This document shows positions 7,919-14,936 of a stretch of DNA of 18,507 nucleotides, piece after piece. Position 1 is the stretch's first letter. Each line of letters opens with the position of its first letter. A program made the translations under genes and the position numbers. The notes beneath the pieces were generated by a model that saw only the letters and a list, made by a program, of their open reading frames with translations, made no database searches and was not told the DNA's origin. Source of the stretch: an uncultured Prevotella sp. (lineage in GTDB: Bacteria > Bacteroidota > Bacteroidia > Bacteroidales > Bacteroidaceae); contig UQJC01000041.1 in assembly GCA_900541335.1 (NCBI GenBank), forward strand, positions 1-18,507, in the 5' to 3' direction.

Positions 7919-9415
7919 ATGAAACATATTTATTTAATCGGAACCCTCAGTCTGTTCTCATTACCGCTCGTAGCGCAAAATGCTTTGCAGCGGTCGGGCA
8001 AGGGATTGGAATATCATGTCGAAGCGCAAGTGAGCGCGGCAGACGGTAAGAATCCCTTTTGGTTAACCGCCAATCGTTACGGATTGAGTTCTGTTGACGG
8101 ATCAAATGGTTACTTCCGTGCCGGAATATCCCGCGACGTGCGTCGTGACTCGTTAAAGAAATGGCGTATCGGCTACGGGCTGGATGCCGCCGTATCGTAT
8201 AACTTCACCAGCACGGCCATTCTTCATCAGTTGTATGCAGACTTCGATTATAAATTGGTACGTCTGACGGTCGGTGCCAAGGAACAACCCATGGCTTTCA
8301 AAAATCCGGAATTGAGTACGGGTGGTCAGACCTTCGGTATTAACTCACACCCCGTACCCGAGGTGCGTATCGGCTTACCTGAATATTGGAATATTACGGG
8401 TAAGGGAAATTGGGCCGCTATTCGCGGACACGTGAGTTACGGTATGATGACGGACGGTCGCTTTCAAGAAGACTATGTGACCAAGCCCAATGCGAATTAT
8501 GCCCGTCACACGTTGTTGTGTACTAAAGCCGGCTATTTGCGCTTAGGTAACAAAGACAAATTTCCCTTGACTTTTGAAGGAGGCTTGGAAATGGCGTGTC
8601 AGTTTGGTGCAACAGCCTACAAGCGCGGCAACGAGGATCAACCCGTTAAGATGCCCCATAACTTGAAGGCTTTTGTCGAAGCATTTTTGGGGGGTGGTGG
8701 CGATCCGGGCGAAGGCGTATATGCCAATTCCACGGGTAACTCGCTTGGTTCCTGGCTCGTTCGACTCAATTACCACGGTAAGGACTGGCGTGTCAGTGCG
8801 TACATGGATCACTTCTTTGAAGACCATTCACAGATGTTTTTTGAATATGGTTGGCGTGACGGTATGTATGGACTCGAGGTTGCCTTTCCCAAGAACCGGG
8901 TTGTTTCGGGTTTGGTCTATGAATACTCCAAAACGACTTACGGAAGTGGAGCGGTTTATAAGGACCATACGTCTAACCTTCCCGACCAGATAAGCGGTAC
9001 GGACTGGTATTACAACCATTACAATTTTGCAGGTTGGTCACATTGGGGCATGGGCGTAGGTAACCCGCTTTTTGTTTCTCCGCTTTATTTCGATAACGGT
9101 TCGTTGGAATTCCCCGAATGCCGCTTCCAGGCGCACCATTTGGGTATCAACGGTGACCCTCGTCCCGATTTGCATTACCGTTTGCTCTATACCCACGAGC
9201 GTAGCATCGCAAGCTATGGTAGCACTCGTCCTATTGAGGGACTGACCACTCACAGTGTCTTGGCAGAAGCACACTATGCGCCTGCGCGCCTCGGGCGACT
9301 CGACACACGAGGCTGGAGTGCGAAGCTCGGTGTGGCACTCGACCGTGGTGATCTGGTGGGTAATAACCTCGGTTTTAGTTTGACTATTACAAAACGTGGT
9401 CTGTTGACCAAATAA
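7919..9415 (+). CDS. Wzi-family capsule assembly outer-membrane protein
   Basis: 498 residues. A signal peptide is visible at 1-19 (LSLFSLPLVA before QNALQ), so the product is exported. The mature start carries PFWLTANRYG at residues 46-55, characteristic of Bacteroidetes Wzi-like proteins (Caps_assemb_Wzi), and the remainder alternates polar and aromatic residues as in an outer-membrane beta barrel, with many W/Y/G strands and no cytoplasmic-type helices. Wzi in Escherichia coli helps anchor group 1 capsule at the surface; in Bacteroidales the family is widespread and the polysaccharide bound is usually unknown. It is the first gene of a same-strand run: a lipoprotein gene follows 13 bases after its stop, then an ABC exporter. 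Family assignment is good; the actual glycan partner cannot be read from sequence. Confidence 0.85.
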   Translation: MKHIYLIGTLSLFSLPLVAQNALQRSGKGLEYHVEAQVSAADGKNPFWLTANRYGLSSVDGSNGYFRAGISRDVRRDSLKKWRIGYGLDAAVSYNFTSTAILHQLYADFDYKLVRLTVGAKEQPMAFKNPELSTGGQTFGINSHPVPEVRIGLPEYWNITGKGNWAAIRGHVSYGMMTDGRFQEDYVTKPNANYARHTLLCTKAGYLRLGNKDKFPLTFEGGLEMACQFGATAYKRGNEDQPVKMPHNLKAFVEAFLGGGGDPGEGVYANSTGNSLGSWLVRLNYHGKDWRVSAYMDHFFEDHSQMFFEYGWRDGMYGLEVAFPKNRVVSGLVYEYSKTTYGSGAVYKDHTSNLPDQISGTDWYYNHYNFAGWSHWGMGVGNPLFVSPLYFDNGSLEFPECRFQAHHLGINGDPRPDLHYRLLYTHERSIASYGSTRPIEGLTTHSVLAEAHYAPARLGRLDTRGWSAKLGVALDRGDLVGNNLGFSLTITKRGLLTK

Positions 9416-9428
9416 TTCTTTCTGCTAC

Positions 9429-9917
9429 ATGAAACAGTTCAGATCAATATCACTTTGCCTCTTGGGAGCTTTATTGAGTGGCACGCTGGTTACCTCTTGT
9501 GGTAAGACGCCGATGAACGGCAAATTGGACGGGGAGTGGATCATGCAGGGAAAGTATAGCAAGCCCTCTGCAGAAGCTGCGGCATACAGTGAGGTGACGC
9601 ATCCCAAATTGTTTTGGAACGTCAGCCTCCGATTGATGACGATTACAGGTCCTGATGCCTATAATACGGTTTCGGGGTTAACTTCTTGTCGTTTTGTGTA
9701 CGAAGGTAACAAGCTCGCTATCACGGAAGCTTACCTGAATGACCGAGGAGGATATCGTGACATTCCTGTGACACCCGAGATGGAGGAAGCCAATGCCCGC
9801 TTGCGTACCTTTGGGCTTTATAGCCTGCCGACGCATTTCCGCATTCATCGGCTCACTTCCTCCGAAATGATTCTTTGTTCGGAAATGGATAGTCTCGTAT
9901 TCCGTAAACGTCATTAG
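9429..9917 (+). CDS. Small lipoprotein, lipocalin-like
   Basis: 162 residues. The N-terminus is a lipoprotein signal peptide with lipobox V-T-S-C and lipidated Cys24. The mature part begins with NGKLDGEWIMQGKY, like the first strand of the lipocalin-like domains found in many Bacteroidales lipoproteins, and continues with predicted beta strands (WNVSLRLMTITG, CRFVYEGNKLAITEAYL, THFRIHRLTSSEMILCS, MDSLVFRK) consistent with a small barrel. The family's ligands are mostly unknown. Spacing of 13 bases after the Wzi gene and 19 before the ABC exporter indicates co-transcription, so a role in the same envelope process is likely but inferred. The residues after Cys24 (GKTP) give no clear surface-export signal, so which membrane face it occupies is open. 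Confidence 0.72.
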   Translation: MKQFRSISLCLLGALLSGTLVTSCGKTPMNGKLDGEWIMQGKYSKPSAEAAAYSEVTHPKLFWNVSLRLMTITGPDAYNTVSGLTSCRFVYEGNKLAITEAYLNDRGGYRDIPVTPEMEEANARLRTFGLYSLPTHFRIHRLTSSEMILCSEMDSLVFRKRH

Positions 9918-9936
9918 TATTCCTATTTTGCACGAC

Positions 9937-11592
9937 ATGACTCGTTCACTCCCTCACATCCTCCGCTACCTGTTTAAGCTCCTTCGCGGACACCGTTTAC
10001 AGGTTACGCTGAATATATTGGCGGGTGTTGTATTAGTCGGGTTGGATTTAGCTTTTGTATGGGCTACGAAACTCGCTATCGACATTGCGACCGAACACAG
10101 TTGCGCCTTACCGCTTCGTTTCGCCTTCGGACTTATCGCAGCCATCATGCTCAGTCGCATTGCCATCACGGTGGCATTGCGGTGGGTGAGAGCCGTCTTG
10201 GGGGTGCGGGCGCAAAACTCGATGCGCCGTCATGTCTTTGCTCGTTTGCTACAGAGCCAGTGGGGAGCACTTCGCTGTTACCATACTGGTAACTTGACGA
10301 ACCGTATGGAGCGTGATGTGACCGATGTAGTCAACTTTGTGACTGAGAGCATCCCTTCGCTCGTAACGACCTGTGTGCAGTTTATCGGTGCTTTCTTCTT
10401 TCTCTTCTTTATGGATCGCACCTTGGCGGTGATCGTTGTCTGTGTGATTCCCTTTTTTCTGCTTTCGAGTAAGCTTTACGTACGAACGATGCGCCGTTTG
10501 TCGCATCGGGTGCGTGATGAGGAGAGCGGCATCCAGTCAATCATCCAGGAAACCTTGCAACACGCATTGGTTGTCAAAACGCTTGACCGCGTGCGTTACT
10601 TCATTGAGTTGCTTTCCGATCGACAGCAACACTTACACGGCACGGTACTGACGCGTACCCGTTATTCTACCCTTTCGCTCGGCATTTTGAACTTGGGTTT
10701 TGCGACGGGATACTTTGTGACCTTTGCTTGGGGAGCAACTCAACTGGCAGCAGGAGCTATTTCCTATGGTGCCATGTTGGCTTTCATCCAATTGGTAAGC
10801 CAAATTCAAAACCCAGTGCGCAACCTTTCTCGTTTCATTCCAGTGTTTATTAGCTCCTTTACGGCAGCTGAACGCTTGATGGATTTGGAAGAGATTCCTT
10901 TAGAGCAGAGCGAAGGAGCTAAACCGCTTCAAGCCCCGGTAGGTTTGCATTTGGAACACGTTAGTTTCCGTTATACTCCCGAATCGCGTTGGATTCAGCA
11001 AGACTTCTCCTATTCCTTTCCTGCGGGCAGTGTAACCGCCATCGTGGGTGAAACAGGGGCGGGAAAGACGACACTTATCCGTTTGCTTCTTTCGCTAATT
11101 ACGCCCCTCGAAGGAAAGGTTTCTTTTGTTGATGGGGAGGGAAAGGTGATACCTATTACACCGGAATACCGTAAAAACTTTGCGTACGTTCCGCAAGGCA
11201 ATTCGCTGATTTCGGGTACCATCCGTTCGAATTTGCTTTTGGGTAATCCGGATGCTACGGACGAACAACTGCGCGAAGCACTTGAGATAGCTGCAGCTGA
11301 CTTTGTCTTTCGTAAGCCAGCCGGCTTGGATTCCCCCTGCGGGGAAACAGGCGATGGGCTTTCTGAAGGACAGGCTCAACGTATTGCTATTGCCCGAGCA
11401 TTGCTCTCCTCGGGCAATATCTTTATCTTTGACGAGGCAACCTCTTCGCTTGATGCGGAAACCGAGCGCATTGTGCTCCAACGCATCGTAGCGCACTACC
11501 CACACCATACGTTTATTTTCATTACGCACCGTCCGGAAGTACTGAAGTACGCCACGCAGGTGTTGGAATTGAAAAGAATGAAGAAGAACTAA
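9937..11592 (+). CDS. ABC exporter half-transporter (fused membrane and ATPase domains)
   Basis: 551 residues from ATG 9937; an in-frame TTG three codons earlier is possible but less likely. The N-terminal half (about 1-310) carries six predicted membrane helices in type I exporter arrangement. The C-terminal half is a nucleotide-binding domain: Walker A GETGAGKT (residues 371-378, Lys377), Q-loop YVPQGN, signature LSEGQ (475-479, Glu in place of the usual first Gly of LSGGQ), Walker B IFIFDE with Asp499 and catalytic Glu500, D-loop SSLD, and H-loop His531 (ITHRPE). All ATPase residues are present. It would work as a homodimer like MsbA, or with a partner not seen here. The substrate cannot be read from sequence; position behind a Wzi-like protein and a lipoprotein suggests a lipid, glycan or peptide of the envelope. 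Confidence 0.92.
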   Translation: MTRSLPHILRYLFKLLRGHRLQVTLNILAGVVLVGLDLAFVWATKLAIDIATEHSCALPLRFAFGLIAAIMLSRIAITVALRWVRAVLGVRAQNSMRRHVFARLLQSQWGALRCYHTGNLTNRMERDVTDVVNFVTESIPSLVTTCVQFIGAFFFLFFMDRTLAVIVVCVIPFFLLSSKLYVRTMRRLSHRVRDEESGIQSIIQETLQHALVVKTLDRVRYFIELLSDRQQHLHGTVLTRTRYSTLSLGILNLGFATGYFVTFAWGATQLAAGAISYGAMLAFIQLVSQIQNPVRNLSRFIPVFISSFTAAERLMDLEEIPLEQSEGAKPLQAPVGLHLEHVSFRYTPESRWIQQDFSYSFPAGSVTAIVGETGAGKTTLIRLLLSLITPLEGKVSFVDGEGKVIPITPEYRKNFAYVPQGNSLISGTIRSNLLLGNPDATDEQLREALEIAAADFVFRKPAGLDSPCGETGDGLSEGQAQRIAIARALLSSGNIFIFDEATSSLDAETERIVLQRIVAHYPHHTFIFITHRPEVLKYATQVLELKRMKKN

Positions 11593-11713
11593 GCGTTGCC
11601 GTACGGACGTTTTATTCTCTATAGGACGGGGCTGGAATGGAAAAACTCCTTTTGGACCCCGACCTGTTGCTTTTGCAACCAACCTTGAAAAGATTATACC
11701 ATTACATATCTCT

Positions 11714-14593
11714 ATGAAAAAAGCTCTATTTATTCCACTTCTGCTTGCAGGAGCACTAACCTGTCAGCCCATCCAAGCGAAGGTGGGCGATCTCTTACCC
11801 AAAGTACATCAGCTGAAACTTACGAATGCGGCTCCCTTTGCACTCCATCGTCAAGTGGCCCTTCAAGACCCAACTGCCTGTCGTTACCTACAGCGTGTAT
11901 TAGAGGCAAATGGTTGCACCTTGGCATCCGATGCTTCAGCCAAAGTGACGGTACGGCTAGTGCAAGAAATTCCGGGTGCTTTTAACCATCAGGTCAATCT
12001 CTTTCCCGACGAAGCTTATCGGTTGCAGATTACTGCGGATGAAGTATTGATTGAAGCCTTGACGCCTACGGGAGTCATCCGCGCTGCCCAAACTTTGCAG
12101 CAATTAGCCGAAGGCTATGAGGAAGGTAAGGAGGCATTCGAAGCTTTGACGCTGACAGACTGGCCAGCCTTCAAGGTGCGTGGTTATATGCACGATGTGG
12201 GCCGTTCGTTTATAGCTTATGATGAAATCAAGAAACAAATTGATCTCTTTGCCCGTTTTAAGGTCAATGTATTCCATTGGCACTTGACAGACTACACGGG
12301 ATGGCGCTTTGAGGTCAAAGCCTTTCCCCAACTTACCGCAGCCGAGAACAACATTCGTCAACCGGGGAGCTATTACACGCAAGAGCAGTGTCGTGAACTC
12401 GTAGCTTATGCTGCCGAACGGGGTGTGACGGTGATTCCGGAGATTGATATGCCGGGCCATAGCCATGTATTCCAGAAAGCCATGGGCTATGACATGCAGA
12501 CAGACCAAGGCGTGGCAGCACTCAAACAAATATTGGATGAAGCCGCCGACGTGTTCCAGGGAGTGCCTTACATTCATATCGGCGGTGACGAGGTGCGCAT
12601 TACGTATCCTCAGTTTATGGAAACGATGTCGAAGTATGTGCGCGATAAGGGTTTGAAGGTGGTACTTTGGAACCGATTGGTAGCAGGACCGCCGACAGCG
12701 TCAATCTGTGACTTGACCCAAATGTGGGCTACTTCGGGGCAGGTTGTCAAGGGACTTCCTAACATTGATTGCCGTTATAACTATACCAACCACTTTGACG
12801 TGTATGCGGACTTGGTGGGCATCTACAAGAGCAATATTTATTACGAACGCCAGGGTACGCCCGAAGTGGCAGGTACGATTTCTGCCGCATGGAATGACAC
12901 GAAGACACGCACGGATGCAGACATTGTTTGTCAGAACAATATTTACGCAAACATCTTGGCTTCGGCTGAACGTGCCTGGTGTGGAGGCGGTGAACAATAT
13001 ATAGAAAAGGGAGGAACGACTTTACCAAATTCTGGTAAGGAGTACGAGGAGTTTGCCGACTTCGAGCGTCGTTTTCTTTTTCATAAGGCGCATTCACTGA
13101 AGAATGAACCCATTGCTTATGTGAAGCAAACCAATGTGCGTTGGCGCATTACCGATCCCTTCCCCAACAACGGTAACAACGCATTGGCTCTTCCACCCGA
13201 GACGAGCGATGCTGAGGTACTTCCTACCAGCTTTGAATACAAGGGTAAGACTTATGCAACCCGTATTGCTACGGGGGCGGGTATTTACTTGCGCCACATT
13301 TGGCATCCGACGGTGCCTTCCTTCTTTACTTCGCCCGCTAACAACCAAACGGCGTATGCCTGGACCTACGTTTACTCACCAGTAGAACAAGATGCGGGAG
13401 CGCAAATCGAGTTTTACACCTACAGCCGTTCGGGTAACGAAAAAGGGCCGAAGGCGGGGGCTTGGGACCGTCGTGGTTCGAAGGTCTGGCTTAATGGTAT
13501 AGAAATTGCTGCTCCGAAGTGGGAACAACCCGAAGCGAATATTCAACAAAATCATGCAACGCAGGGACTGACGAATGAGAACCTCACAGCCCGAGACGTG
13601 GTGAAAGTACATCTCAGAAAGGGCTGGAACAAAGTGTTCCTTCGTTTGCCTCATGTCAACAGCGGCGGCACGGCACGCGATAAGTGGCAGTTTACCTTTG
13701 TATTGACCGACTTGAGCGGTAAGCAAGCGCTCGATGGCATCGTTTATTCACCAAACAAATGTATAGACGAGGCGGCTGACCAACTCGCTTCACGTATCGA
13801 TGAAATCAGTCATTACCTGGAGGCACGCTACAGTGAAGAACTGGGTTTTTATCCTGCCGCCCTTGCCCTTCCGCTCCGTAAGCAATTAGAGCAGGTGCGC
13901 GGCACGCTACAGGACAGTTTGTCGGCGGCAGAACGCGAAGCTCAGCGTAACCAGTTGGATGAAGCGTTTCGCACTCTTCAGGAAGGGGAAGCCACAGCTT
14001 CACTGAATATGCCCAAGGTCAGTCAACAGACAGAGCGACACGGTTACTCCTTCTGCACGCCGTTGCGTGGCAATCGTTATCCCACAGCGAAAGGGGCGAA
14101 TCAACCGCTTGTTGGTGAGACCACCTTTCAGCCACAAGGTGGAACGTGGTTGTTTCGCTTGCGCGAAGATGGAGCTTTCGATATCGAGAATGCTTCTTCT
14201 GGACTATTTATTTCTCCCGACAGCCCCAACAACCAGGCACTGCGTACGGTAACGGAGGTTCCTCGTCAAGGTTGGACTTTAAAGCCAGCGAACGAGTTAG
14301 GCTATTTCATCATTACTTCTGGAATGGCCCAGTTCAACCAGACGAACAATGGTGGACAGGGGTTTCAGATTTATAATTGGGGTGGGGGAACGAATACTTC
14401 CGACACGGGATGTAAGTACCGTATAGCCCATGTATTTAGTGAAGGAACGGAAACCTCGATCGGTTCTTTCCCAGTTCTTCCTTCTACTGATGCACTCTCA
14501 TCTCCAGTTTGCTATGATTTGTCAGGACGCCGTGTGGCTTGTCCCACTCAAGGCTTTTATATTCGAAATGGACAAAAGGTATTGCTAAAATAA
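11714..14593 (+). CDS. Secreted GH20 beta-N-acetylhexosaminidase with T9SS-like C-terminal tail
   Basis: 959 residues. Signal peptide at 1-22 (MKKALFIPLLLAGALTCQPIQA). Removes terminal beta-linked GlcNAc or GalNAc by substrate-assisted catalysis. An N-terminal GH20b-like domain (about 25-155) leads into the GH20 barrel: RGYMHDVGRSF, HWHLTD (188-193), DMPGH (245-249) and HIGGDE with catalytic Asp292-Glu293. The barrel ends near 460. Beyond it lie a beta-rich region (about 470-690), a helical stretch (about 690-770), and a further beta-rich region (about 775-915) with ricin-like or other carbohydrate-binding character, not firmly assigned. The last 38 residues (YDLSGRRV...GFYIRNGQKVLLK) resemble a type A T9SS sorting domain, suggesting surface attachment or secretion. 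The start is 121 bases after the ABC gene; a TTTG at 11672-11675 with TA 19 bases on hints at a weak promoter. Likely substrates are host glycans or peptidoglycan fragments. Confidence 0.93.
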   Translation: MKKALFIPLLLAGALTCQPIQAKVGDLLPKVHQLKLTNAAPFALHRQVALQDPTACRYLQRVLEANGCTLASDASAKVTVRLVQEIPGAFNHQVNLFPDEAYRLQITADEVLIEALTPTGVIRAAQTLQQLAEGYEEGKEAFEALTLTDWPAFKVRGYMHDVGRSFIAYDEIKKQIDLFARFKVNVFHWHLTDYTGWRFEVKAFPQLTAAENNIRQPGSYYTQEQCRELVAYAAERGVTVIPEIDMPGHSHVFQKAMGYDMQTDQGVAALKQILDEAADVFQGVPYIHIGGDEVRITYPQFMETMSKYVRDKGLKVVLWNRLVAGPPTASICDLTQMWATSGQVVKGLPNIDCRYNYTNHFDVYADLVGIYKSNIYYERQGTPEVAGTISAAWNDTKTRTDADIVCQNNIYANILASAERAWCGGGEQYIEKGGTTLPNSGKEYEEFADFERRFLFHKAHSLKNEPIAYVKQTNVRWRITDPFPNNGNNALALPPETSDAEVLPTSFEYKGKTYATRIATGAGIYLRHIWHPTVPSFFTSPANNQTAYAWTYVYSPVEQDAGAQIEFYTYSRSGNEKGPKAGAWDRRGSKVWLNGIEIAAPKWEQPEANIQQNHATQGLTNENLTARDVVKVHLRKGWNKVFLRLPHVNSGGTARDKWQFTFVLTDLSGKQALDGIVYSPNKCIDEAADQLASRIDEISHYLEARYSEELGFYPAALALPLRKQLEQVRGTLQDSLSAAEREAQRNQLDEAFRTLQEGEATASLNMPKVSQQTERHGYSFCTPLRGNRYPTAKGANQPLVGETTFQPQGGTWLFRLREDGAFDIENASSGLFISPDSPNNQALRTVTEVPRQGWTLKPANELGYFIITSGMAQFNQTNNGGQGFQIYNWGGGTNTSDTGCKYRIAHVFSEGTETSIGSFPVLPSTDALSSPVCYDLSGRRVACPTQGFYIRNGQKVLLK

Positions 14594-14631
14594 GAGCAGA
14601 ACCGCTGTCTGTATCGATTCATGCGGATACC

Positions 14632-14671
14632 ATCGGGCTGACTTCAGAGCGAAGTCAGCCCGATTTGTTTT
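14632..14671 (+). terminator. Intrinsic terminator closing the envelope cluster
   Basis: A perfect 14-bp stem ATCGGGCTGACTTC (14632-14645) / GAAGTCAGCCCGAT (14651-14664) has the loop AGAGC and is followed by TTGTTTT. It clearly separates the GH20 gene from the redox gene that follows. The rest of the 14594-14936 gap holds only the promoter and leader hairpin listed separately. Confidence 0.93.
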
Positions 14672-14821
14672 ACGACACCGCAGCAGTTGTCAGTGGAATT
14701 GGGCAGTCCGTAAGACCTGTAATTCATGTTTTCAATCAGTTTTATAGGCTCCGATTTCAAGCGGCAAAGTGAGGTAAGTGCTTTGAACTGTTAGCTTTTA
14801 CAAAAATGGTCGGATTCTTCT

Positions 14822-14852
14822 TTTGCCTCGTTCACCCATTTGATTACCTTTG
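14822..14852 (+). promoter_or_regulatory. Bacteroidetes-type promoter of the NfnAB-like gene
   Basis: TTTG at 14822-14825, 19 bases, then TACCTTTG at 14845-14852 exactly match TTTG-N19-TAnnTTTG. The transcript would start near 14859, giving a leader of about 78 bases. Confidence 0.87.
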
Positions 14853-14867
14853 TCCGCATTCTGACAC

Positions 14868-14906
14868 GGACGAGAAAGGTTCTGCATGAAGCAAGAACGC
14901 CCGTCC
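14868..14906 (+). other. Leader hairpin upstream of the NfnAB-like gene
   Basis: In the predicted leader, GGACG (14868-14872) pairs with CGTCC (14902-14906). Inside it GTTCTGC (14879-14885) pairs with GC-A-AGAAC (14891-14898) around the loop ATGAA, with one bulged A. The structure sits about 30 bases before the start codon. Its function is unknown and it does not match a riboswitch I recognise. Confidence 0.35.
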
Positions 14907-14936
14907 CCTATATCATACCATTAAAAACAAGTAGAC

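Noticed and set aside
11359..11373. LSEGQ in place of LSGGQ in the ABC protein as a sign of an inactive site
   Set aside because: The signature tolerates this change in many active exporters, and Walker A, Walker B, the catalytic Glu and the H-loop His are all intact.
11620..11665. Imperfect inverted repeat (aggacgggg / ccccgacct) between the ABC and GH20 genes as a terminator
   Set aside because: The match is interrupted, the loop is long and no T-run follows. The perfect small hairpin GTTGC-tttt-GCAAC at 11666-11679 is too short to call.
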